Positions 33,147-40,536 of a stretch of DNA of 40,741 nt are shown here, piece after piece. The stretch covers positions 1-40,741 of the forward strand of contig JAKAVQ010000018.1 of NCBI GenBank assembly GCA_021817245.1, in the 5' to 3' direction. The DNA comes from Thermoplasmata archaeon. GTDB lineage: Archaea > Thermoplasmatota > Thermoplasmata > Lutacidiplasmatales > UBA184. A model generated the notes under the pieces. That model was not told the DNA's origin. It ran no database searches and saw nothing but the letters and a program-made list of their open reading frames with translations. The stretch's first letter is position 1, and each line of letters begins with the position of its first letter. The translations under genes and the position numbers were made by a program.

Positions 33147-33599
33147 ATGGTCTACATCAAGGATGAAGGGAGCACTTTTGATGCTCCCATCGACTTTGTC
33201 TGGAAGTATTTGAACGACGGCGATGTCCACGATGCTGTTCACAAGACGGCAAGGAATCCGAAGTTCGAAAAGGTCTCCGATATCACGTTCATCTACTCCT
33301 CGGAGCGGCTCCTCCGAGGAGAGTGGGCCCCGGACAAGATGCGCCTGACAATGCTCCCTCCGGTGGGAATCGCCCTCGAGTTCCTCGAGGGCGTTCTGGC
33401 CGGTTCCAAGTTTGTATACATTTACTCCCCCAACGGAGAGAAGACGGGAATCGACGTTTATGGCGAGTTCACCTCGAAGCAGGTTCCTCCCGGCAAAGTC
33501 GAGTCCGTTGCCAGAGAGTTTCTCGAAAGTGAGTATCGCGACGATGCGCCAGCCATTCGCGCGGCGTACCTCGCCCATAAGGATCGGGCCAAGAAGTAG
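33147..33599 (+). CDS. START/SRPBCC-like ligand-binding protein
   Basis: The 150-aa protein follows the SRPBCC pattern: a first strand STFDAPIDFVWKYLND, a central sheet (LRGEWAPDKMRLTMLPPV and KFVYIYSPNGEKTGIDVY) and a long C-terminal helix (ESVAREFLESEYRDD). The fold binds hydrophobic ligands; some members are cyclases or hydrolases. No catalytic residue is obvious. The TATA spacing sets the start at MVYIKDEGS. A dispersed repeat copy follows 120 bp after the stop. Confidence 0.75.
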   Translation: MVYIKDEGSTFDAPIDFVWKYLNDGDVHDAVHKTARNPKFEKVSDITFIYSSERLLRGEWAPDKMRLTMLPPVGIALEFLEGVLAGSKFVYIYSPNGEKTGIDVYGEFTSKQVPPGKVESVAREFLESEYRDDAPAIRAAYLAHKDRAKK

Positions 33600-33718
33600 G
33601 GGTAGACCCGCCCGGGCTCGGTCGGCAGAACTGTTTGGACGGGCGCCGCTCGGGGGTGCTCCGGCGCTGATTGGCGCCGCAAGCCAGCACCTGCCCGTTG
33701 ACATCGAGAACGAAGCCG

Positions 33719-33785
33719 GGACTTCCAACGCGCGTCCCCGGTTCAGTTTCTGACGGTGAACGTACCCGGGGTCGCGTCGTAAGTG
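33719..33785 (+). repeat. dispersed repeat, copy 2
   Basis: The 67-bp unit is about 90% identical to 24014-24082 in the same orientation, again downstream of a plus-strand gene. Differences are scattered single bases plus a 1-2 bp length change near the CCGGGG run. Confidence 0.8.
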
Positions 33786-33917
33786 CAGAACATGGGAACG
33801 GGTGTCCCTTTCGAGCAGGAGCACGTGGGTCTGGACTAGGTAGAATCCTCGGCTCGACCGCCCGGGGGCGGCCCAAGGGAGATGATTGAGGGGCCTCTAC
33901 CTTCTCCCGGAGGGATC

Positions 33918-34844
33918 ATGGCTGTGGACCCGCCAACCAGCGGAAGGGCGAAGGCGCCGAGAGCGCCATCCCTGACATGGGCCAGAAAGCTACGCGGAAA
34001 GGTTGCACTCGTCACCGGTTCGAGTCGGGGGATAGGCCGTGGGATCGCTCTGGTGCTGGGAGAGGCGGGGGCAACCGTCTACGTTACCGGCCGCACGACC
34101 CGGGGCCACAACAGCAGATGGGGGATCGCGGGAACGATCCACGATACTGCGGACGAGGTCAGCGCTCGGGGGGGCGTCGGGATTCCCGTGCGATGCGATC
34201 ACTCCAAGGACGAAGACACCCGTAAACTCGTGAACCGCATTCGCCGGGAAAGTGGCCGCGTGGATATCCTCGTGAACAACGCGTTTGGCGGTGCGGATGG
34301 ACAACACGACATCATCTCCTACGATGCGTTTCCGTTTTGGAAACATGATTTCGACGAATGGTGGTACCGGATGTTCACGGCCTACCTACGGTCGACCCTC
34401 GCCACGACGTTCTACACGCTTCCTTTGATGCTCCGACGGCGTGACGGGCTGATCGTCAACACGTTGTGGTGGAATCGGGGACGCTACCTGTGGGAGATGT
34501 TCTTCGATCTCTCCTCGAACGGAGTCGGGCGGATGGTCTACGGGCTCGACCTCGAACTTCGGACTCGAGGGATCACGGCCGTGGGATTGAGCCCGGGGTG
34601 GACACGCACGGAGGCGATGGCCCACTATTCCGAGGAGAAGAAGCGGAAGCTCGCCAGCCCCGAGTACGCTGGGCGAGCGGTGGTGTACCTTGCGACGGAC
34701 CCACATCGCCATCGATGGTCAGGGAAGATCTGTGAGATCGGCGAGCTGGCGAGAGCGTACGGCTTCCGCGATGTCGACGGTCGATTGATCGACTATCACG
34801 CAGAGGTGGCGAAGAAACCGCCGATGGGTGCCCCTCCAGACTGA
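33918..34844 (+). CDS. SDR-family protein lacking the catalytic Tyr-Lys
   Basis: The 308-aa Rossmann protein resembles the DHRS1 branch of short-chain reductases: TGSSRGIG (33-40), VNNAFGG (about 119-125) and ITAVGLSPGWTRTEAM. The active-site helix reads MFFDLSSNGVGR; Phe (F196) and Ser (S200) sit where Tyr and Lys are needed, and the catalytic Ser strand reads IVNTLWW. It is probably not a normal oxidoreductase. ATG 33918 has GGAGGG directly upstream. ATG 33882, 12 codons earlier, is an alternative. A Pro/Ala/Lys-rich N-terminal extension precedes the fold. Confidence 0.82.
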   Translation: MAVDPPTSGRAKAPRAPSLTWARKLRGKVALVTGSSRGIGRGIALVLGEAGATVYVTGRTTRGHNSRWGIAGTIHDTADEVSARGGVGIPVRCDHSKDEDTRKLVNRIRRESGRVDILVNNAFGGADGQHDIISYDAFPFWKHDFDEWWYRMFTAYLRSTLATTFYTLPLMLRRRDGLIVNTLWWNRGRYLWEMFFDLSSNGVGRMVYGLDLELRTRGITAVGLSPGWTRTEAMAHYSEEKKRKLASPEYAGRAVVYLATDPHRHRWSGKICEIGELARAYGFRDVDGRLIDYHAEVAKKPPMGAPPD

Positions 34845-35204
34845 CGAGTTCGGTAGCGCTCGACCTCGGACCTTAGGAGGCGTTTCCGAGCGGCGCTCCC
34901 CCCGCCAGGACCTCCGTGCCACCCGGATCACCGGCCGCTGTCAGGAGGGGGAAACGGCGCGTGTACCGGGCCACCCAATGCGTTCTCGCGCGTACCGCCG
35001 GGCTCTGTCTTTCGGATTCGGAGAGCGGGTGCTTGGACTCGGCCCCGCTCCTTGTTAGAGCGGCAGGCACCGCCCGCGAGTGTGCGCCAGCGCGATCCGC
35101 GCTTAATGTCCGCAAGGCGACCCCATCCAGAAGAGGGGAGAGTCTCGCGACCAAGGGAGGCATTCCGACTCCCATCGGTCAAGGGAGACCGGCGTCGTGG
35201 CGTC
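34845..35204. other. convergent intergenic region, no feature found
   Basis: The 360-bp gap lies between convergent genes. Open frames on both strands are short and lack family features. Short inverted repeats exist, as expected in GC-rich DNA, but none stands out. No tRNA fold could be drawn. Confidence 0.4.
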
Positions 35205-35924
35205 TCACCGAAGCGCCTGAGAAGAGGGTCTCAACCTCACGCCTCGCGTGCCCAGCCTCGCGCGGAGAAGAGGGTAGCTGTTCTCGAGCAACTTGCGCTG
35301 CCCCTTTCTCAGGTGTTCCCCGAAGGTGGATCGGGAAAGCCCTTGAGCCCGTGCGACCGACGCCCAGTTCGACCGTGCCGGGACTTCGAGCAGGCCGGCG
35401 TCGCGTGCCGCCACCAGTGAGCGAACTTGCGAATCGGTCAGTCCCTCAAGCAAATGGACCGTCGAGGCGGGCACGGTCCGGACCGAGTCGAGTCCGGCCG
35501 TGTCGGTGATCGAGAGGACCTCAACGGCGCCCAGGCGGCGTAGCTTCCGGAACAGACGGTTCAAGCCAGCCCGCGAAGGGGCGAGGAGCCTGTAGGTTTC
35601 CTCTCCTCCAAAATAGAGAACGGGATGAAGTACCCAAACCCGTCCCGCCCGAGCCATCCTGGCCACAGAGGGCGGGTCGCGCCACTCGAAGTCGGGAACG
35701 ATGAGCAGCGCGTCGTTCCCCTCCCGAAGAAGTACCCGGGCGTGGAACCCGCGCTTCCACGCGGCCAGCACATCGCGGAGCTCCTCACGATTCTGGCTTG
35801 AGACGAGGACCGTGTCACGGCGGTTGTCGCACCAGAGAAGGAAGAGTGAGTCCGGGAAGCGTGTCGAGAGGTCGCAGTACGGACAGGGGTGGTGAACCCG
35901 CACCCGCGCGTCGACAATCGCCAT
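35205..35924 (-). CDS. Bat-type (HTH_10) transcription regulator
   Basis: The 239-aa archaeal regulator ends in the bacterio-opsin-activator helix-turn-helix (about 162-215): LTDSQVRSLVAARDAGLLEV, then VARAQGLSRSTFGEHLRKGQ. The N-terminal domain carries HPCPYCDLS (C14, C17) and LWCDN (C32), Cys positions typical of small metal- or redox-sensing members. A TATA box (GGTTAAATACC) 23-33 nt upstream implies a leaderless mRNA. This regulator class is characteristic of Halobacteria, Thermoplasmatota and Thaumarchaeota and supports archaeal identity of the accessory half. Targets are unknown. Confidence 0.9.
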   Translation of the reverse strand: MAIVDARVRVHHPCPYCDLSTRFPDSLFLLWCDNRRDTVLVSSQNREELRDVLAAWKRGFHARVLLREGNDALLIVPDFEWRDPPSVARMARAGRVWVLHPVLYFGGEETYRLLAPSRAGLNRLFRKLRRLGAVEVLSITDTAGLDSVRTVPASTVHLLEGLTDSQVRSLVAARDAGLLEVPARSNWASVARAQGLSRSTFGEHLRKGQRKLLENSYPLLRARLGTRGVRLRPSSQALR

Positions 35925-35946
35925 TCCTCGAGACGAGCGCCGTGGC

Positions 35947-35957
35947 GGTATTTAACC
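35947..35957 (-). promoter_or_regulatory. TATA box of the Bat-type regulator gene
   Basis: Minus-strand GGTTAAATACC is 23-33 nt before the ATG at 35924. It is the best-formed TATA element in the right half. Confidence 0.6.
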
Positions 35958-36022
35958 GAGGCCGCCCGGGGGCGGGCCTACCCAGAAGGAGGGGATGGGA
36001 CTAAGGTCGTGCGAGGGCGACA

Positions 36023-36466
36023 ATGCAGAGTAAGGGGACCAAGAATGCTCCCCGAACCAAGCGCGCCAGAAGAGCCCCGTCCGAGATAGCCCCCAGCGTC
36101 TTTGTCGGGAACTGGGCAGACGCCGTCAGGTTCGAGGGGGAACGCTTTTGCGTCTTGGACGAGGCCCCACCGAATCTGCCTCTCGCCACGCACGTCCCGA
36201 TCTACGATGAGCAGGCGGACCGAGCGGACCGAAGGAACCTCGATCGCCTGGCGAACGCGATGCATGCCGCGCGCGCCAAGGGCAACCCGGTTCTCGTCTT
36301 CTGCGGCCATGGGAGATTCCGCTCCCCCCTCGGGGCGGCGTGGTACCTTCACCGAGTGGACGGTGTCCCACTGGACGATGCGTACTCCCGAGTGCGTGCC
36401 GCCCGTCCCCAGGCCTCCCGCACCCTCGACTGGATTGGGAACCTGGAGGAGCTCCGCGCTCCCTGA
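36023..36466 (+). CDS. dual-specificity phosphatase-like protein
   Basis: The 147-aa protein has the cysteine-phosphatase P-loop FCGHGRFRS (C94 to R100, C-x5-R-S) preceded by VLV and followed by a helix (PLGAAWYLHRVDG). A candidate general acid is Asp62 in IYDEQAD. It would dephosphorylate protein, nucleotide or lipid substrates. The N-terminus is basic and probably disordered. The next gene starts 13 nt after its stop, so the pair is probably one operon. Confidence 0.85.
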   Translation: MQSKGTKNAPRTKRARRAPSEIAPSVFVGNWADAVRFEGERFCVLDEAPPNLPLATHVPIYDEQADRADRRNLDRLANAMHAARAKGNPVLVFCGHGRFRSPLGAAWYLHRVDGVPLDDAYSRVRAARPQASRTLDWIGNLEELRAP

Positions 36467-36479
36467 TCGGGGTGCTAGC

Positions 36480-37202
36480 TTGAACGAAGAAAAGGATCCG
36501 GACGTGGACTGGGTCGCCGAGCTCGCGGGAGTTCCACCGGCAGCGGCCAGTACGGCGATTAACGATGCCGCGGACGAACGCTCCCTCTTCCGGCATCTCG
36601 CCCGGGAGCACCGAGCGGAAGGGCGGAGCTCCTACGTTGAGATCGATGCTCCGCTCGAGCTCCACGCCCTGGTCCGGCTCCTTCAACCGCGCCACGTTAT
36701 CGAAGTAGGCGTCTCCTCGGGAGTCTCCTCGGCCTACATTCTCGCGGCGCTCGAGCGGAACGGGGCGGGGACCCTCCACTCGGTGGACCGCCCAGCCCGG
36801 CCCCGCTCGCCGGCCCGGCCCCGGGGTGGGGCGTCTTGGAGCCTACCGCCTGGCCGAACGTCGGGGTGGGCGGTCCCCTCCAAGCTGAGAGGACGATGGG
36901 ACCTTCGAATAGGCGACAAGGCGCGGATCATCCCAATCCTCGTGAAGGAACTCCCGGCGACCGAGCTCTTCGTCTACGACGTGCCTCACGATTGCCTCGA
37001 GAGCGCGCGCGAGTTCCGCTCGCTCGACCCTCTGCTCCCGAGGGGGGCCGTGGCGGTTGTCGATCACGGCCCGGGAGGAGGGCTCTGCACCGCCCTTCGA
37101 GGCTGGGCCGCACGTCGCGGGGGCCGACCGGTCCGGCGCACCGGCCTCGGACTTTTCGGAATGCGATGCAGGACCACGACGAGCGCGGACGCCGTGGCCT
37201 GA
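36480..37202 (+). CDS. class I SAM-dependent methyltransferase (Methyltransf_24-like)
   Basis: The 240-aa protein has SAM motif I, VIEVGVSSGVSSAYIL, then LHSVD as the acidic end of strand 2, and ELFVYDVPHD as strand 4; VAVVDHG fits strand 5. This is the layout of Methyltransf_24/O-methyltransferase-like enzymes. A Pro/Arg-rich insertion (RPARPRSPARPRGG) after strand 2 is unusual and may be disordered. Start TTG 36480 (LNEEKDPD) follows the phosphatase by 13 nt; GTG 36504 is an alternative. The substrate is unknown. Confidence 0.8.
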   Translation: MNEEKDPDVDWVAELAGVPPAAASTAINDAADERSLFRHLAREHRAEGRSSYVEIDAPLELHALVRLLQPRHVIEVGVSSGVSSAYILAALERNGAGTLHSVDRPARPRSPARPRGGASWSLPPGRTSGWAVPSKLRGRWDLRIGDKARIIPILVKELPATELFVYDVPHDCLESAREFRSLDPLLPRGAVAVVDHGPGGGLCTALRGWAARRGGRPVRRTGLGLFGMRCRTTTSADAVA

Positions 37203-37214
37203 ACGCGGCCGCGG

Positions 37215-37227
37215 TGCAGTGAAACTG
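37215..37227 (+). terminator. short hairpin after the methyltransferase gene
   Basis: GCAGT-GAA-ACTGC lies 12 nt past the stop and is followed by TTCCCC. It is a weak terminator candidate. Confidence 0.3.
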
Positions 37228-37427
37228 CTTCCCCTGTTCCGACATCGTTCCTCGATGGGCGCGGGGAGAGGGTGCGTGAGCCGAGAACGCTCCGCGATCC
37301 GGGCGGGGGGATTCGTTGGAGAGTTAGGCGGCTCGCGGCCGACCCCGCATCCGGTACTTTGTCGTATCTCGAGGGGCCGGTTCTCTGACGGAAAACGGGC
37401 CCGCTGGGGTACGCTCGAAGTGCTCAG

Positions 37428-38039
37428 TTACCGCCCGGTCGGGTCAGCTAGGAGCACCGAGACCGCAGGACCCAGGTGCTCCGCCAATGCGCTCGGGGTC
37501 GCTTTCGCGATCGGCTCGATTCTGAGGATGTAACGCGCGATAGCCAGGCCAAGAAGCTGCGATCCGACCAGCGAGAGTCGAAGACGGTCCGCGCGGCCGC
37601 CCCTGCGACCAGCTCCGGGCCCTACGATCTCATCAACGATGACCTCGCGCAGCAAGCGGGCAGCAGTCGGCTGAGTCGTGGCCGAGCGAAGCATGATGAC
37701 CAATACGCTTTCCGGCCCCGCGTTATCCCACACCGTCGCGAATCCCCTCACGATCACATGCCCTGCGTCTTCGCGGGCATGCTCGGTCAATAGGGAGTGG
37801 ATTCGGGCGGGATTCACCTGCGACCCGATGAGGGCGGTGAACAGGTCGTCCTTGCTCTCGAAATAGTGGTAGACCAGCGCCGGATTCACACGAGCGCGGC
37901 GAGCGACCGCGCGAATGGACGCCCGGTCGAACCCTCGGTCTCCGAACTCCTTCTGGGCCGCACGAAGAATGTCGTCACGGGGATTCCCCTGGCCCTTCGG
38001 CCTCCTACCGCGTCTAGGCGTCGGCGCTGGTTCCGTCAT
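37428..38039 (-). CDS. TetR/AcrR-family repressor
   Basis: The 203-aa protein has an N-terminal TetR helix-turn-helix: DDILRAAQKEFGDRGFDRAS, then VARRARVNPALVYHYFESKD, ending in the usual YHYFxSK sequence. The C-terminal ligand domain is helical. Its start lies 26 nt inside the end of the four-helix membrane-protein gene, so both are expressed from the promoter near 38580. A palindrome on that promoter suggests autorepression and control of the divergent gene. The ligand is unknown, probably a hydrophobic small molecule as in much of this family. Confidence 0.93.
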   Translation of the reverse strand: MTEPAPTPRRGRRPKGQGNPRDDILRAAQKEFGDRGFDRASIRAVARRARVNPALVYHYFESKDDLFTALIGSQVNPARIHSLLTEHAREDAGHVIVRGFATVWDNAGPESVLVIMLRSATTQPTAARLLREVIVDEIVGPGAGRRGGRADRLRLSLVGSQLLGLAIARYILRIEPIAKATPSALAEHLGPAVSVLLADPTGR

Positions 38040-38556
38040 CCTTCGAGGTCAGGGCCAAGGGTTCAGAGTCCATCAACTCTGCGAACCGTGGCGACGACAA
38101 GTGCGCCATTAGGAAGTAGATCGCGAATGCCGCGAGGAATCCGAGGGCCATCGAAAACGAGTAGAGATTGTTACTGAATCCGGAAACAACGAATCCAATC
38201 CCAGACTCGAACGCCCAGAAGACGGCGAGAAAGCCACCGACTGCCCACCCTGCAAACCGTCGAAGGAGGGGTTTACGGAACGCGAGGCACGCAACGAGTA
38301 TTGAGAGACTTAGGAGGACGAACGCGACGCTCATGTGAGCCATCAAAGCCGGATCGCTAGTCGACTGTAGCGCCTGGAGAACGACCGAAGTCGCTGGGAA
38401 GGTCCCGAAGAGGTTTGTCGCCATCCCGAGGATGAACTGGACCCCGAGAGTGACGAGGGTAATCCAGACGCTTGTGCGGAGCGTCTTCATCCTCGACGCC
38501 CGAAGCGTCACTAGGGTCGAGCGATCCCGTCCAGAAGCCTCCGTCCGTTGCGACAT
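38014..38556 (-). CDS. four-helix membrane protein co-transcribed with tetR
   Basis: The 180-aa protein has four hydrophobic helices (about 30-51, 72-93, 100-125, 130-152) and a soluble C-terminus. It has no transporter motif I can name. Its ATG (38556) lies 25-34 nt after the TATA region TTATTTAAA on the minus strand, so the transcript is leaderless. The end overlaps the tetR start by 26 nt. It is divergent from another small membrane protein. Both may be targets of the repressor, for example in export, detoxification or membrane stress (inference). Confidence 0.8.
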   Translation of the reverse strand: MSQRTEASGRDRSTLVTLRASRMKTLRTSVWITLVTLGVQFILGMATNLFGTFPATSVVLQALQSTSDPALMAHMSVAFVLLSLSILVACLAFRKPLLRRFAGWAVGGFLAVFWAFESGIGFVVSGFSNNLYSFSMALGFLAAFAIYFLMAHLSSPRFAELMDSEPLALTSKDDGTSADA

Positions 38557-38567
38557 GCCGGTTGCAA

Positions 38568-38590
38568 TTAAACGACTGTTTAAATAATCT
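38568..38590. promoter_or_regulatory. divergent promoter with TetR-type operator
   Basis: TTAAAC-GACT-GTTTAA (38568-38583) is a perfect inverted repeat. It overlaps the TATA sequence TTTAAATAAT (38579-38588), which serves the minus gene (ATG 38556) and the plus gene (ATG 38616) at 25-35 nt spacing. A repressor bound here would block TBP in both directions. Confidence 0.65.
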
Positions 38591-38615
38591 CCGGCTCTAC
38601 ACTGTCCCGACAGTC

Positions 38616-39098
38616 ATGGGTGAAGTCTCAGATCTGGGTCTGGCCTTGCTGCTCGCTGCCGCAGTGATGAACGGTTTGCTCGCCGGGGTCAGACTGAACA
38701 AGTCCGTGGTTGAGCTGCCCGCGGGCAGGCGGATCGGGTCAGTAGCTTTCGCATCGTTCAGCCGCGCCGCCGACCTTGGAAACGGACTTCCCTTCTACGC
38801 GGCCCTTGGCCTGATGACTCCAGCGGTCTCCGTCGCGGCGGCGGTTGACACTGTCGTGGGAGCCGCTCCGTCGATGCTCTTGTTGATCCTCGCAATCGCC
38901 ATCGCTTGCCTCAGCGCCGCTCATGCCCGGGCCACGGCGGGGGCAGCCCCGAACATGCACCGGATCGGGAGTCTTGGAAACGACGCAGAGGCATTGGACG
39001 ATACGTACAGACGTTTCCGGGTATGGCACGATGCGAGAGCGATCCTCCAAGTGCTGGCGTTCGGACTGGTGGTGACGCTGATCGGCGTTCTTGCCTGA
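38616..39098 (+). CDS. four-helix membrane protein (DUF1772-like)
   Basis: The 160-aa protein has hydrophobic helices at about 8-27, 57-80, 85-105 and 140-158. The block ASFSRAADLGNGLPFYAALG after the first helix recalls the DUF1772/anthrone-oxygenase-like membrane family; this is a weak assignment. ATG 38616 is 28-37 nt after the shared TATA region, so the transcript is leaderless or nearly so. It is divergent from the membrane protein-tetR pair and shares its operator. Upstream in-frame ATGs would lie beyond the TATA box. Confidence 0.75.
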   Translation: MGEVSDLGLALLLAAAVMNGLLAGVRLNKSVVELPAGRRIGSVAFASFSRAADLGNGLPFYAALGLMTPAVSVAAAVDTVVGAAPSMLLLILAIAIACLSAAHARATAGAAPNMHRIGSLGNDAEALDDTYRRFRVWHDARAILQVLAFGLVVTLIGVLA

Positions 39099-39189
39099 GC
39101 GCATCTGGGCGTCTCAGGTTCCTTCTTGCGAAGGTCCGTGAGCCGATGCGGGCGGGTCGTTCGGAGTCGTGGCCGATGGGCCCCAAGTG

Positions 39190-39260
39190 AGGACTTCGGT
39201 CCCACCCCGAGGGCATGACTCTCGTCCGAGAGGTACCCGTAGCTTCGAGCACGAAGTCCT
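39190..39260 (+). other. 71-nt cloverleaf-like element between convergent genes
   Basis: A perfect 9-bp outer stem, AGGACTTCG (39190-39198) with CGAAGTCCT (39252-39260), encloses three hairpins: CCC-CGA-GGG (39205-39213), CTCTCG-TC-CGAGAG (39219-39232) and GCT-TCG-AGC (39242-39250). It lacks tRNA consensus bases. It may be a bidirectional terminator or a small structured RNA. Short stems arise easily in GC-rich DNA, but the outer stem is not trivial. Confidence 0.4.
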
Positions 39261-39312
39261 AGGATGGGTCCGAGGGTCCGCACCGCCGGCATCCGGATCC
39301 GGTACCCGCGCC

Positions 39313-39840
39313 TCAATCGGCCAGCGCGCTGCCGAACCAGGCGCGCGTCGGGGCGTCCACGTCCTGCTGCCAGAACAGCGCGTTGAGCTCTCCTCGATGC
39401 TGGAGCTCTTCCTCGACCATGTGCCACACGATCGTGCGAAGGTTCATCCGCGTCTCGAACGGCTGCCCATCGCCACGGGTACCGCGGAGGACGAACCGTC
39501 GATTCAATCGGGTCGGGGTGAGCCACTTCGCGAGCCGACGGCTCGACCGGGCGATCCGGCGAGCTTGCCGTCGTATCTCGGCGTCGCTCAGGGACCCCTT
39601 GATCTCGTGCTGCGACTCCTGGCGTTCGTGGACCACGCTGTCGAGCCACCATGCGTTGTTGCCGAGGATGTGGAGGAAGATCTCCCGCATCGACGGAAAC
39701 GACGCGCCCCGGTCGCGAAGGCGCTCCTTCCGGGGCAGCCGGAGCAGAGCGCCAAAGTAGCCGCTCCGGGGGTCGACCCTCCAATCGATACCCGCCCGGG
39801 CGAGATCGGCCTCGTCCACCCTCGTGATCTTCGGGGCCAT
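39313..39840 (-). CDS. DinB-like metal-binding protein
   Basis: The 175-aa four-helix protein has DinB/YfiT-type metal ligands: His in LHILGNNAWWLD (first helix) and the pair in WHMVEEELQHRGEL (H-x3-EE-x2-H). DinB-like proteins are often thiol transferases or unknown stress proteins. Its ATG is 4 nt after the stop of the VOC gene, so the two form an operon. It is convergent with the small membrane protein at 38616. Confidence 0.85.
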   Translation of the reverse strand: MAPKITRVDEADLARAGIDWRVDPRSGYFGALLRLPRKERLRDRGASFPSMREIFLHILGNNAWWLDSVVHERQESQHEIKGSLSDAEIRRQARRIARSSRRLAKWLTPTRLNRRFVLRGTRGDGQPFETRMNLRTIVWHMVEEELQHRGELNALFWQQDVDAPTRAWFGSALAD

Positions 39841-39844
39841 GGGT

Positions 39845-40243
39845 TCACTCCTTCGGGAAGTGCGAGATCTCCCAGAGGGTCCCTTCCGGGTCCTCGAATA
39901 ACGTGAATCGCTGACCGTTCGGACGGGTGGCGGGAGGCTGCAGGAACTTGACTCCCTTCGCCCGCAGCGTTTCGTACTCCCGGTCCGCGTCCTCCAGAAA
40001 CACCGCGACGGAATCGCGCACCAGCGGACTTTCCGCTGCCCGGATCCGCTCGGGCGGGAGTTCCTTTGCCAACCCGTTGGCCCCGATGATCGCCAACACC
40101 GGCGACCCCTTCTGAGGGAACGTCAGGTACGCCTCCTCGTCGCTCATCATCCGGACCTCGAGGCCGATCTCGTCCCGGTAGAACGCGGCGCACTTCTTGA
40201 CATCGCGCACGGTGAGAGCGATGGCGTTCACGTGGTCGATCAT
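39845..40243 (-). CDS. VOC/glyoxalase-family protein
   Basis: The 132-aa protein has the paired beta-alpha-beta-beta-beta modules of the vicinal-oxygen-chelate family. Candidate metal ligands are His in MIDHVNAIAL and Glu in EGTLWEISHF, with FEDPEG before the last strand. Members include glyoxalases, fosfomycin- and bleomycin-resistance proteins and dioxygenases; the substrate is not evident. ATG 40243 is preferred to an upstream frame extension at 40267. It is followed by the DinB-like gene after 4 nt; together they may detoxify thiol-reactive compounds (inference). Confidence 0.87.
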   Translation of the reverse strand: MIDHVNAIALTVRDVKKCAAFYRDEIGLEVRMMSDEEAYLTFPQKGSPVLAIIGANGLAKELPPERIRAAESPLVRDSVAVFLEDADREYETLRAKGVKFLQPPATRPNGQRFTLFEDPEGTLWEISHFPKE

Positions 40244-40274
40244 CCGGCACGGCGATACGAACCTCACTGCTTAC

Positions 40275-40290
40275 TCTTGTGTGCAAGAGA
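40275..40290. repeat. perfect palindrome upstream of the VOC-DinB operon
   Basis: CTCTTG-TGTG-CAAGAG is a perfect 6-bp inverted repeat, 32-47 nt before ATG 40243. It lies where an operator would act. No separate TATA box is clear. Confidence 0.4.
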
Positions 40291-40536
40291 GCGGGAGTAT
40301 GCGCCAAACACGAGGACGACCGAAGTACGTCGAGGGTTGGATTTCCGACGGAAGACACACCCCGGGGTTCGAGTCGAAGGGGCTCGAGATCGTGCGAAAA
40401 GTCAGCCGACGCGGGGATGAGCCGCCCAGACCGCGCATGTTCTCCCGGAGCCGATGCCAAACTTGCGTACGGGACGGCTCTTTCGGCAGATCATCGGGGC
40501 CCGCGGCGACTTTTCAGACAGTTTCGATCGCATCGG
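40291..40536. other. intergenic stretch, no gene found
   Basis: Open frames here lack family features. A stretch at about 40348-40380 (TTTCCGACGG, then CCCCGGGGTTCG) has weak likeness to the middle of the dispersed repeat, too low to call a copy. Confidence 0.35.

Noticed and set aside
35030-35105. tRNA-like stretch with GTTAGAGCGGCAGG
   Set aside because: It resembles a D-arm only. There is no T-loop and no 7-bp acceptor stem.
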